Source: HRBIN12 sp964640965 (lineage in GTDB: Bacteria; Actinomycetota; UBA4738; HRBIN12). From it: 27,195 bases of DNA. The notes under the pieces are model-generated. The model had not been told where the DNA came from, did not search any database, and was given only the letters and a program-made list of their open reading frames with translations. Positions 7,288 through 13,717 of this stretch are shown here, piece by piece (the first letter of the stretch is position 1; each line of letters starts with the position of its first letter). The stretch spans positions 1 to 27,195 of the forward strand of contig CAZXJB010000023.1 of assembly GCA_964640965.1 (NCBI GenBank). The letters are read 5' to 3'. The position numbers and the translations under genes are program-made.

Positions 7288-7657
7288 GGTCCCCCTCCGC
7301 CGCCTCGTGGAGGACGATCACCAGGTCCTCCAGGGGCGAGCCCTTGGCCAGGAACCCCTTGGCGCCGGCCGCGCGGGCCTCGCGCTCCACGCCGGGATCC
7401 GCGTGGGCGGTCAGGAACACGACCGGGAGGTGGGGCCGCCGGCGGTGGATCTCGCGCATCGCGTCGATCCCGGAGATGTCGGGCATCGACAGGTCCATGA
7501 TCACGAGGTCCGGCTCGATCACCTGGACCTGCTCGGTGGCCTCGAGGCCGCCGCCGGCCTCGCCCGCGACCTCGATCTCCTCGACCATGCTGAGCGCCGA
7601 CGTCAGCGCACGCCGGAACGCCGGATGGTCGTCGACGACCAGTACCCGCAACGTCAT
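7226..7657 (-). CDS. Receiver-domain response regulator, output domain missing
   Basis: The ATG chosen is preceded on the minus strand by GAGGAGAGG, an excellent ribosome-binding site. It gives 143 residues that start directly with the receiver fold MTLRVLVVDDHPAF. All catalytic receiver residues are present: acidic pair Asp9/Asp10, phospho-acceptor Asp55 in LVIMDLSMPD, Thr83 in FLTAHAD, and Lys105 in GAKGFLAKGSP. The DHPAFRRAL and KGSPLEDLV wording is that of the NarL/FixJ class, which normally adds a LuxR-type DNA-binding domain of about 65 residues. Here the protein ends about 25 residues after the receiver, in a low-complexity tail that is antisense to the vapC 3' end. It may be a truncated regulator or a stand-alone receiver. 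No histidine kinase is nearby. Confidence 0.82.
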   Translation of the reverse strand: MTLRVLVVDDHPAFRRALTSALSMVEEIEVAGEAGGGLEATEQVQVIEPDLVIMDLSMPDISGIDAMREIHRRRPHLPVVFLTAHADPGVEREARAAGAKGFLAKGSPLEDLVIVLHEAAEGDLSGGDGASADRGSGRSPDRS

Positions 7658-7772
7658 CCTCTCCTCACGGGGAAGCGGCTCGGGGGGAAGGCACGGTCCT
7701 CGGGGAAGCCGCTCCATCTTCGCCGAGGGGTCCTGCTCGGACAACGCCCCAACCGGGGGAAACTCGCGTGGC

Positions 7773-7804
7773 CCGTTCGGGCTACGTCCGCGCCGTTCGG
7801 CCTA
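7773..7804. repeat. Two 12-base direct repeats 20 bases apart (CCGTTCGGSCTA)
   Basis: CCGTTCGGGCTA at 7773-7784 and CCGTTCGGCCTA at 7793-7804 match at 11 of 12 positions. Their starts are exactly 20 bases apart, about two helical turns, as expected for tandem sites of one DNA-binding protein. They lie about 117 bases upstream of the clpC -10 and about 115 bases upstream of the response-regulator start. Confidence 0.5.
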
Positions 7805-7920
7805 ACCCGGGCCCGGAGCGCTCAGGTCGGCCGGCGCGGCATCCGACGGTAGTGGTGAGGCCGTATCCAGGGGCAGGAGGCGCCGCGGTGACCAGGGACG
7901 GGCGGAACGGGAGGCCGGGG

Positions 7921-7926
7921 TATACT
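7921..7926 (+). promoter_or_regulatory. Candidate clpC promoter -10 (TATACT)
   Basis: TATACT is a near-consensus -10 in a very GC-rich setting. The expected -35 region (about 7897-7903, GGACGGG) is a weak match, which suggests activator dependence; actinobacterial clp genes are often controlled by ClgR-type activators. Transcription from about 7933 would leave a leader of about 124 bases. Confidence 0.5.
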
Positions 7927-7948
7927 GAGGCCGTGGGGCGCTTCGGGG

Positions 7949-7973
7949 GCGCTGGGGGCGACGCCCGGAGCGC
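7949..7973 (+). promoter_or_regulatory. Hairpin in the predicted clpC leader
   Basis: GCGCT at 7949-7953 pairs with AGCGC at 7969-7973, and GGGC at 7956-7959 pairs with GCCC at 7963-7966. They are separated by symmetric GG/GG internal bases, and the loop is GAC. The structure sits about 16 bases into the predicted transcript. No known leader class was recognised. Confidence 0.35.
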
Positions 7974-8056
7974 TCGATGTGTCTCGGGGGGAGGACGTGG
8001 TCCGGTGATCTCCGGGACGGAGCGAGGATGTGGGGCCTCGGCCCCGGGGGAGTGAC

Positions 8057-10543
8057 ATGTTCGAGCGATTCACCGACCGAGCGAGACGGGTCGTGGTCCT
8101 CGCCCAGGAAGAGGCGAGGATGCTGAACCACAACTACATCGGCACGGAGCACATCCTGCTCGGCCTCATCCACGAGGGCGAGGGGGTCGCCGCGAAGGCG
8201 CTCGAGTCGATGAACATCTCGCTCGAGGCCGTCCGCCAGCAGGTCGAGGAGATCATCGGCCAGGGGCAGGCGGCGCCGACGGGGCACATCCCCTTCACGC
8301 CGCGCGCGAAGAAGGTGCTGGAGCTCTCGCTGCGCGAGGCGCTCCAGCTCGGCCACAACTACATCGGCACCGAGCACATCCTCCTCGGCCTCATCCGCGA
8401 GGGCGAGGGGGTGGCGGCGCAGGTGCTGCAGAAGCTCGGCGCCGACCTCAACCGCGTCCGGCAGACCGTCATCCAGCTCCTGTCTGGCTACACCGGCGGC
8501 AAGGGCGAGCCCGCCTCGCCGGAGCAGACCGGCCCGCAGGGGCAGGGCTCGATGGTGCTCGACCAGTTCGGGCGGAACCTCACCCAGCTCGCCCGCGAGG
8601 GCAAGCTCGACCCCGTGATCGGGCGCGAGCGCGAGATCGAGCGCGTGATGCAGGTCCTCTCGCGCCGGACGAAGAACAACCCGGTGCTGATCGGGGAGCC
8701 CGGGGTCGGCAAGACCGCCATCGTCGAGGGGCTCGCGCAGAACATCGTGAAGGGCGAGGTGCCAGAGACCCTGAAGGGCAAGCAGATCTACACCCTCGAC
8801 CTCGGGGCGCTCGTCGCGGGCTCGCGCTACCGCGGCGACTTCGAGGAGCGCCTGAAGAAGGTCCTGAAGGAGATCCGCACCCGCGGGGACATCATCCTGT
8901 TCATCGACGAGCTGCACACGCTCGTGGGCGCCGGCGCGGCCGAGGGCGCGATCGACGCGGCGAGCATCCTGAAGCCGATGCTCGCGCGCGGCGAGCTGCA
9001 GACGATCGGCGCGACCACGCGCGACGAGTACCGCAAGCACCTGGAGAAGGACGCGGCCCTCGAGCGGCGGTTCCAGCCGATCAACGTCGAGGAGCCGACC
9101 GTCGCGCACACGATCGAGATCCTGAAGGGCCTGCGCGACCGGTACGAGGCGCACCACCGCGTGACCTTCACCGACGAGGCCCTCGTCGCGGCGGCGAACC
9201 TCGCGGACCGCTACATCAGCGACCGGTACCTGCCGGACAAGGCGATCGACCTCATCGACGAGGCCGGCAGCCGCATGCGCATCCGCCGCATGACGGCCCC
9301 GCCGGACGTGCGCGAGATCGACGAGAGGATCGCGCAGGTGCGCCTGAAGAAGGAGTCGGCGATCGACGCCCAGGACTTCGAGCGCGCCGCCGCGCTGCGG
9401 GACGAGGAGCGCCAGCTGATCGAGGAGCGCCAGCGCCGGGAGCAGGAGTGGAAGGCCGGCGAGATGGACGTCCTCTCGGAGGTCGGCGAGGAGGAGATCG
9501 CCGAGGTCCTGTCGATCTGGACCGGCATCCCCGTCTTCAAGCTCACCGAGGAGGAGACGGACAAGCTCCTGCGCATGGAGGAGGAGCTCCACAAGCGGAT
9601 CATCAGCCAGGACGACGCGATCTCGGCGGTCTCACGCGCGATCCGTCGCACGCGCTCCGGGCTGAAGGACCCGAAGCGGCCCTCGGGCTCCTTCATCTTC
9701 CTCGGCCCCTCGGGGGTGGGGAAGACGGAGCTCTCCAAGGCCCTCGCGGAGTTCCTCTTCGGTGACGAGGACGCGCTGATCCAGCTCGACATGTCCGAGT
9801 ACATGGAGAAGCACACGGTCTCGCGGCTGATCGGCTCGCCCCCCGGGTACGTCGGCTACGAGGAGGGCGGCCAGCTCACGGAGGCCGTGCGGCGCAAGCC
9901 GTTCAGCGTGATCCTCTTCGACGAGATCGAGAAGGCCCACCCGGACGTGTTCAACACGCTCCTGCAGATCCTCGAGGACGGGCGCCTCACCGACTCGCAG
10001 GGCCACACGGTGGACTTCAAGAACACGATCATCATCATGACGTCCAACCTCGGCACGCGGGACATCCAGAAGGGGACCTTGGTCGGGTTCGCGGCGCGGC
10101 CCGACGAGAAGGTGACCTACGAGAAGATGCGGGAGCGGGTCATGGAGGAGCTGAAGCGCTCCTTCCGGCCGGAGTTCCTGAACCGCATCGACGAGGTCAT
10201 CGTGTTCCACTCGCTGTCCGAGGAGGACGTGAAGCGGATCGTGGACCTGATGATGAAGCGGGTGCGCGAGCAGCTGAAGGCCAAGGACATCGACATCGAG
10301 CTCACGGACGCGGCCAAGACGCTCCTCGCGCAGAAGGGCTACGACCAGGCGCTCGGCGCTCGGCCGCTGCGGCGGACGATCCAGCGCCTCGTCGAGGACC
10401 CGCTCGCCGAGAAGATCCTGCACAAGGAGTTCCGGCCCGGCCAGACGATCATCGTCGACGCCGTGGACGGCGAGATCGTCTTCGAGGCTCCGGCGCCCCC
10501 GGAGACCCCGCCGGTGGAGCTCGCGGGCTCGAGCGAGAGCTGA
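8057..10543 (+). CDS. clpC: ATP-dependent Clp protease ATPase subunit ClpC
   Basis: ClpC is a hexameric AAA+ unfoldase that feeds proteins to ClpP. The 828-residue length is typical. Two Clp N-terminal repeats cover about residues 1-145 (RARRVVVLAQEEARMLNHNYIGTEHIL, recurring as LREALQLGHNYIGTEHIL). The first AAA+ module has Walker A GEPGVGKTA at 213-221 and ILFIDELHTLVGAG as Walker B. The UVR-like middle region follows at about 420-456 (KESAIDAQDFERAAALRDEE), which marks ClpC rather than ClpB or ClpA. The second module has GPSGVGKTE at 550-558 and the arginine-rich sensor GARPLRRTIQRLVEDPL near the end. The ATG is preceded by GGGGGAG. The adaptor gene mcsB/ctsR set of Firmicutes is absent, as expected in actinobacteria. 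Confidence 0.98.
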   Translation: MFERFTDRARRVVVLAQEEARMLNHNYIGTEHILLGLIHEGEGVAAKALESMNISLEAVRQQVEEIIGQGQAAPTGHIPFTPRAKKVLELSLREALQLGHNYIGTEHILLGLIREGEGVAAQVLQKLGADLNRVRQTVIQLLSGYTGGKGEPASPEQTGPQGQGSMVLDQFGRNLTQLAREGKLDPVIGREREIERVMQVLSRRTKNNPVLIGEPGVGKTAIVEGLAQNIVKGEVPETLKGKQIYTLDLGALVAGSRYRGDFEERLKKVLKEIRTRGDIILFIDELHTLVGAGAAEGAIDAASILKPMLARGELQTIGATTRDEYRKHLEKDAALERRFQPINVEEPTVAHTIEILKGLRDRYEAHHRVTFTDEALVAAANLADRYISDRYLPDKAIDLIDEAGSRMRIRRMTAPPDVREIDERIAQVRLKKESAIDAQDFERAAALRDEERQLIEERQRREQEWKAGEMDVLSEVGEEEIAEVLSIWTGIPVFKLTEEETDKLLRMEEELHKRIISQDDAISAVSRAIRRTRSGLKDPKRPSGSFIFLGPSGVGKTELSKALAEFLFGDEDALIQLDMSEYMEKHTVSRLIGSPPGYVGYEEGGQLTEAVRRKPFSVILFDEIEKAHPDVFNTLLQILEDGRLTDSQGHTVDFKNTIIIMTSNLGTRDIQKGTLVGFAARPDEKVTYEKMRERVMEELKRSFRPEFLNRIDEVIVFHSLSEEDVKRIVDLMMKRVREQLKAKDIDIELTDAAKTLLAQKGYDQALGARPLRRTIQRLVEDPLAEKILHKEFRPGQTIIVDAVDGEIVFEAPAPPETPPVELAGSSES

Positions 10544-10586
10544 TCCGTGCCGCCCGGGCCCCGCGCCCGGCGGCCGCAAGACCGGT

Positions 10587-10614
10587 GGCCCAGCAGCCGC
10601 GAGGTTGCTGGGCC
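10587..10614 (+). terminator. Hairpin after clpC, probable terminator
   Basis: GGCCCAGCA at 10587-10595 and TGCTGGGCC at 10606-10614 form a perfect 9-base stem with a 10-base loop, 44 bases after the clpC stop. Only TTCC follows, so a U-tract is lacking, as is common in GC-rich actinobacteria. Confidence 0.6.
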
Positions 10615-10669
10615 TTCCGGTACCTGGGCTCCGTCGACCACCTCGGTCAGGCCGCTCACGTCGCGGGCC

Positions 10670-10698
10670 TTGACGTGCGAGCAGGGAAGCACAAAACT
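10670..10698 (+). promoter_or_regulatory. Promoter of the second vapBC pair (TTGACG-17-AAAACT)
   Basis: TTGACG at 10670-10675 is a near-perfect -35. AAAACT at 10693-10698 follows after 17 bases and ends 6 bases before the GTG at 10705. This gives a leaderless transcript. The -10 is weak, but the AT-rich patch stands out locally. Confidence 0.45.
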
Positions 10699-10704
10699 GT
10701 CTAT

Positions 10705-10980
10705 GTGCGAACGACCATCGAGATCCCCGACGAGCTCTACCGGGCGCTGAAGGCGAGGGCGGCGCTGAGCGGCGTCACCGTTCGTGAGCTGGTTCGTCGG
10801 TACGTCGAGCAGGGGCTCCGCCATCCCAGCGCTCCGGTTGCGAGCGCAGGGCGCCGGCAGCCGCCGCCGGTGATCGTCCCGCCGCGGGGCATGCCCATCC
10901 CCGCGGTCCCGAGGTCGGAGCTCCAGCGCCTCGACGAGGAAGAGGACGCGGCCAAGGATGCCCGATCTGCTGGACGTTAG
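10705..10980 (+). CDS. vapB: Second VapB-like antitoxin
   Basis: From the GTG the 91-residue protein starts MRTTIEIPDELYRALKARA, a ribbon-helix-helix fold (strand at residues 2-7, then two helices ending in TVRELVRRYVEQGL). A proline-rich linker (RRQPPPVIVPPRGMPIPAVP) leads to an acidic tail, SELQRLDEEEDAAKD, likely to bind the toxin. The frame stays open about 120 bases further upstream, but that stretch runs into the clpC hairpin and has no family similarity. The gene overlaps its toxin gene by 23 bases. It should repress its own operon and block the toxin. It differs from the first antitoxin in its long Pro-rich linker, so the two pairs are not recent duplicates. Confidence 0.82.
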   Translation: MRTTIEIPDELYRALKARAALSGVTVRELVRRYVEQGLRHPSAPVASAGRRQPPPVIVPPRGMPIPAVPRSELQRLDEEEDAAKDARSAGR

Positions 10981-11386
10981 CGTCTGGGTGCCGCTCAGCG
11001 CCCCGGACCACGTGCATCACGCGCGTGCCCGGCGCTACTGGGAGCGGGAGGCCGCCGAGGAGATCGCCTTCTGCCGCATCACCGAGCTCGCGCTGCTGCG
11101 GCACCTCACGAACCCGCGGATCCTCGGCGATCGGGCGCTGGGTGGAGCGGCTGCGTGGCGCGCGCTGGAGACGTGGCTCGCGACCCCGGGCGTCCATCGG
11201 CTGGCCGAGCCGCCCGGCCTGGACGACTGGCTCGCGCGCTGGAGCGACGACCTCGACCTGCGGGGCGGGGCATGGACGGATGCGTACCTGGCCGCGTTCG
11301 CCGCGGCGAGCGGGTGCCGCCTCGTGGCGTTCGACGGGGACTTCGCCCGGTACGTAGGGCTGGAGTTCCTGCACCTCGGGTCCTGA
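10958..11386 (+). CDS. vapC: Second VapC-family PIN toxin
   Basis: The 142-residue PIN-domain protein is a predicted ribonuclease. Four acidic positions of the active site are visible: Asp6 in PDLLDVSVWVPL, Glu43 in CRITELALLRHLTNP, Asp108 in AWTDAYLAAFAAASGC, and Asp126/Asp128 in VAFDGDFARYVGLEF. The LLDVSVWVPL opening and the RHLTNPRIL segment are typical of the VapC group that carries an x-x-N-P motif after the second acidic residue. Its length equals that of the first toxin, but the sequences differ widely. The first PIN pair lies on the other side of clpC. The RNA target is unknown. Confidence 0.87.
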   Translation: MPDLLDVSVWVPLSAPDHVHHARARRYWEREAAEEIAFCRITELALLRHLTNPRILGDRALGGAAAWRALETWLATPGVHRLAEPPGLDDWLARWSDDLDLRGGAWTDAYLAAFAAASGCRLVAFDGDFARYVGLEFLHLGS

Positions 11387-11537
11387 TCCCAGCTCCGCGG
11401 ATGTGGAGGCCCGGCGGTCGGCGGCGGCTCTGAGGACGTCGAGTTCCTCGAGCTCGAGCGGCGTGCGCTTGTGCTGACGGCGGCTGGTGTCCTCGAGCGC
11501 CTGGCTGCGGGGCTGCGAGCTCGCCACCCACGCAGAC
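11387..11537. other. Intergenic stretch with no recognised gene
   Basis: Open frames run through on both strands, as expected at this GC content, but none has a recognisable product, start signal or promoter. It separates the second vapC from the deleted MauE-like copy and may be decayed sequence of the same island. Confidence 0.4.
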
Positions 11538-11633
11538 GTGATCGTGGCCCCCGCCTGGATCGCTCTCGTCCGCGTGCTGGCCTCGGCGGTCGGGACGGCC
11601 CCCTGGGTACCCATATCCGCCGAGGGGGCGTAG
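11538..11633 (+). pseudogene. Internally deleted copy of the MauE-like gene
   Basis: Read from GTG, this short frame encodes VIVAPAWIALVRVLASAV joined to GTAPWVPISAEGA and a stop. The first part matches the start of the intact MauE-like gene downstream (VAPAWIVLVRVPVSTV, from base 12781). The second part matches its last residues (GRAPWVSISADGA, ending at 13338). GTGGCCCCCGCCTGGATC is identical in the two copies. The roughly 156 codons in between are missing and the frame is preserved. After the stop, the TAGCCT promoter of the next gene is also copied. It is a decayed paralogue and not expected to be functional. Confidence 0.75.
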
Positions 11634-11651
11634 CCTGCTCCGGTGGTGGGG
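11631..11651 (+). pseudogene. Promoter and first codons of a second copy of the 121-residue gene, cut by IS21 end
   Basis: TAGCCT, six bases, then GTG GTG GGG repeats the promoter and first three codons found at 13336-13356. The intact copy continues with GAG CCG. Here the sequence switches at base 11652 to TGTCAA, an IS21-type terminus. An insertion sequence evidently landed after codon 3. Confidence 0.65.
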
Positions 11652-11657
11652 TGTCAA

Positions 11658-11701
11658 CGCCGGTCGAATCCTTGACGATTTCCGCCGGTCGGATCCTTGA
11701 C
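11658..11701. repeat. IS21-type multiple terminal repeats
   Basis: CGCCGGTCGAATCCTTGAC at 11658-11676 and CGCCGGTCGGATCCTTGAC at 11683-11701 match at 18 of 19 positions and are 25 bases apart. IS21-family ends typically carry such repeated transposase-binding sites just inside a TG/CA terminus. Confidence 0.65.
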
Positions 11702-11703
11702 AC

Positions 11704-11863
11704 CTACGAGGCTCGCTCGGTGGCCATCACCTCCTTCGTCCGCCCCTTCAGGCGGTAGCTCTCCCCCTGGAGGGCGATCACCTCCGCGTGGTGCACGAGG
11801 CGGTCGACCATCGCGGCGACCGCCACTGGGTCGCCGAAGATCTCCGCCCAGGCCGAGAAGGTC
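11704..11863 (-). pseudogene. istB: IS21-family helper ATPase IstB, C-terminal remnant
   Basis: The minus strand encodes FSAWAEIFGDPVAVAAMVDR, then LVHHAEVIALQGESYRLKG and a short basic tail before its stop. This is the conserved end of IstB, the AAA+ transposition helper of IS21-type elements (FxxWxEIFGD, then AAxxDRLLHH and GxSYR). Only about 50 residues remain; the Walker motifs and the whole upstream istA gene are absent. Upstream of FSAW the reading frame runs on into antisense of the IS256-type transposase, so the break lies near base 11860. Confidence 0.8.
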
Positions 11864-12723
11864 TGTCTCCAAGTCCCAGGTCTCCGAGACGGCGAGGTCG
11901 CTGGACGAGGCGGTGGAGGCCTTCCGGTCCCGTCCGCTGGACGCCGGTCCCTCCACGTTCGTGCGCGCTCGTGCTGAAGTGCCGGGAGGGCGGGCGGATC
12001 CGCAACGTGGCCTGCGTGATCGCGACCGGCGTCAACGCCGACGGCCACCGGGAGGTCCTGGGCCTTGACGTGCTCACCTCCGAGGACGGGGCGGGCTGGA
12101 CGGCGTTCCTCCGCTCCCTGGTTGCCCGGGGCCTCTCCGGCGTGGAGCTCGTGATCTCCGATGCCCACGAGGGTCTGGTCGGGCCGAACGGCGCGATCGG
12201 TGCGGTCCTCCCCGGCGCCTCCTGGCAGCGGTGCCGGACCCGTCTCATGCGCAACATCCTGGCCAAGGTGCCGAAGTCGGCCGCCCCGTTCGTGGCCACG
12301 ATGGTCCGCTCGATCTTCGCTCAGCCCGACTCCGAGCAGGTTGGCCTGCAGCTTTGCCGGGTGACCGAGCAGCTCGCCGAGCGCTTCCCCGAGGCGGCCG
12401 AGCTCCTGGAGCAGGCCGGGCCCGACATCACCGCCTTCGCCTCGTTCCCGACGGAGCTTTGGCGCCAGATCTGGTCGAACAACCCGCAGGAGCGGCTGAA
12501 CCGGGAGGTGCGCCGGCGCACCGACGTCGTTGGCATCTTCCCCGACCGCGCCGCGATCTATCGCCTGGTCGGTGCGGTGCTCGCCGAGCGCCACGACGAG
12601 TGGGCCGTGGCCCGTCGCTACATGGGCGTGGAGTCGCTCGCGAAGGCGCGCATGAGGATCGTTCAGGGCGATCTCGAGGAGATCCCGAGGGAGGTGAGCG
12701 GAGAGCTGGTGGCGGCCAGCTGA
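11861..12723 (+). pseudogene. IS256-family (mutator-type) transposase, truncated and frameshifted
   Basis: The first piece, about 11861-11963, encodes SKSQVSETARSLDEAVEAF and RPLDAGPSTFV, the region before the first catalytic residue of IS256-type transposases. The frame then changes. From about 11964 the second frame encodes ALVLKCREGGRIRNVACVI and continues to the stop. Relative to the family pattern TFVWVDALxLKxREGG, eight bases encoding Trp-Val and most of the Asp codon are missing. This removes the first catalytic aspartate and breaks the frame. The remaining catalytic parts are intact: VISDAHEGL, then NPQERLNREVRRRTDVVGIFP. The N-terminal 130 or so residues are lost at the junction with the istB remnant. 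It is a dead element. Confidence 0.88.
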
Positions 12724-12747
12724 TCGTTCGGAGCGAGCGATGAAGCG

Positions 12748-13338
12748 GTGTTCTCATACACCACGTTGACGGGCGCGGCCGTGGCCCCCGCCTGGATCGT
12801 GCTTGTCCGCGTGCCGGTCTCAACGGTCCTGGCCCTCGCGGCGATAGGGAAGGCGATCAGGTTCCCCGCGTCCGCCGAGGGACCGTGGGTGCCATGGAGC
12901 GCGGATGCGGCTCCCCTCGTCCGCAAGGCGCTACTCCTCACCGCTGTGGTGGCTGAGCTGATCGCGTCGGCGGCATTCCTCGTTGTTCCGGGCCCTGCTG
13001 CCACTCCTATCGTTCTCGCGCTGCTCGGGGTCTTGACGGTCTACGGGTGGGTGAGCCTACGCAGGGCGGGAACCTGCGGATGCTGGGGATCGGTCTCCAG
13101 AGCGATCTCGCGGCGCCACCTTCTCGTGCGGAATCTCGCTCTTGGTGTGGTCGTCATCGCCGCGTACCCGACCGAAGGGCTGGCGCAGGAGGATGTGCTC
13201 GTCGACGCAGCACCGATCCTCGCGTTCCTGCCGCTCGCCGCTCTGGTCCTCCTCTCGGCAACCGGGGGTCTCAGGGGGTTCCGGGGCAGAACGATCGGAA
13301 GGGCCCCCTGGGTATCCATATCCGCCGACGGGGCGTAG
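12748..13338 (+). CDS. MauE/DoxX-like redox-associated membrane protein
   Basis: The protein has four predicted membrane helices (around LVRVPVSTVLALAAIGKAI, ALLLTAVVAELIASAAFLV, IVLALLGVLTVYGWVSL, and LVRNLALGVVVIAAY), followed by a fifth hydrophobic stretch, ILAFLPLAALVLLSAT. Between helices 3 and 4 it carries RRAGTCGCWGS, the CxCxG signature of MauE-type proteins, which are related to DoxX and to disulfide-handling membrane proteins. The start is uncertain: the GTG given lies in what is probably the end of the adjacent IS256-type element. The GTG at 12781 is where similarity to the deleted upstream copy begins. The IS may have replaced the native 5' end and promoter. The partner protein (usually a thioredoxin-like factor) is not present. 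Confidence 0.75.
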   Translation: MFSYTTLTGAAVAPAWIVLVRVPVSTVLALAAIGKAIRFPASAEGPWVPWSADAAPLVRKALLLTAVVAELIASAAFLVVPGPAATPIVLALLGVLTVYGWVSLRRAGTCGCWGSVSRAISRRHLLVRNLALGVVVIAAYPTEGLAQEDVLVDAAPILAFLPLAALVLLSATGGLRGFRGRTIGRAPWVSISADGA

Positions 13339-13341
13339 CCT
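13336..13341 (+). promoter_or_regulatory. Leaderless -10 (TAGCCT) for the 121-residue gene
   Basis: TAGCCT ends 6 bases before the GTG at 13348 and overlaps the stop codon of the MauE-like gene. The same element is duplicated at 11631-11636 before another GTG GTG GGG, which shows that the promoter and start travel as a unit. Confidence 0.5.
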
Positions 13342-13347
13342 GCTCGG

Positions 13348-13713
13348 GTGGTGGGGGAGCCGGAGGCCTGGGCGGTCGAGACCTCGCGCGACGGCGAGCG
13401 TTGGCGCGCGTACGGCAGGGCGTGGAAGTGGCCGGATGAGCCGCTCCTCGTGCACGCGGCCCCGCGCTTCCTGCGCTACCGACGGCTGGGCCCGATCGAG
13501 GACCCGGACTGGTGCGCACCGCTCGTTGGCGAGGGAGGCACGCCGATGACCCTCGTGCGGATGGAGGCCCACGAGCGCGAGGACCTCTGGCCCGCCGAGG
13601 AGCACCGCGGGCTTCCGGTCCTCCTGCCCGGCGGCGAGACCGGCCGCCTCCTCGCCTTCGAGCGCGGCGAGGGCGACACCTGGGCCTACACGCTGGAGTT
13701 CCGGGGGCCCTGA
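13348..13713 (+). CDS. Hypothetical protein, 121 residues
   Basis: I recognise no family with a known function. The product is soluble, acidic and tryptophan-rich (WAVETSRDGERWRAYGRAWKW, read as a beta-hairpin start). It includes LRYRRLGPIEDPDWCAPLVGE, MTLVRMEAHEREDLWPAEEH and a C-terminal strand TWAYTLEFRG. The regular strand spacing suggests a small beta-sandwich or barrel. The start is either the GTG given or the adjacent GTG one codon later; both follow the leaderless -10. A broken copy of its first codons lies upstream at 11643. It may be co-regulated with the MauE-like gene just before it. Confidence 0.65.
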   Translation: MVGEPEAWAVETSRDGERWRAYGRAWKWPDEPLLVHAAPRFLRYRRLGPIEDPDWCAPLVGEGGTPMTLVRMEAHEREDLWPAEEHRGLPVLLPGGETGRLLAFERGEGDTWAYTLEFRGP

Positions 13714-13717
13714 GCGG

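Larger units (their letters stand above)
7658..8056. other. 399-base regulatory region between the response regulator and clpC
   Basis: No convincing gene lies here. From left to right it holds a 13-base near-repeat, GGGGAAGCGGCTC at 7669-7681 and GGGGAAGCCGCTC at 7702-7714; two 12-base direct repeats at 7773-7784 and 7793-7804; a TATACT -10 box at 7921-7926; and a hairpin at 7949-7973 within the predicted clpC leader. A GGGGGAG ribosome-binding site sits just before the clpC ATG. The divergent genes probably share control elements here. Confidence 0.6.
11652..12780. mobile_element. Composite of IS21-type right end and truncated IS256-type element
   Basis: The left boundary is a 5'-TG terminus with two internal terminal repeats of IS21 style, followed by the 3' end of an istB gene on the minus strand up to about base 11862. 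Directly joined is the inner and 3' part of an IS256-type transposase gene on the plus strand, ending at 12723. The stretch 12724-12780 (with GTGTTCTCATACACC) is probably its terminal inverted repeat. The other ends of both elements are missing, so neither can move by itself. The right boundary is inferred from where similarity between the two MauE-like copies begins. Confidence 0.7.

Noticed and set aside
7978..8150. Short upstream reading frame in the clpC leader starting ATGTGTCTC
   Set aside because: It has no ribosome-binding site, runs out of frame into clpC, and its product has no coherent features.
11471..11758. A 95-residue open frame across the deleted MauE copy and the IS21 end
   Set aside because: It crosses the IS boundary in a frame unrelated to the recognisable remnants and has no start signals.
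11704..12594. A single long minus-strand gene covering the istB remnant and the region opposite the transposase
   Set aside because: Only the last 50 or so residues resemble IstB; the rest is antisense to the IS256-type transposase.
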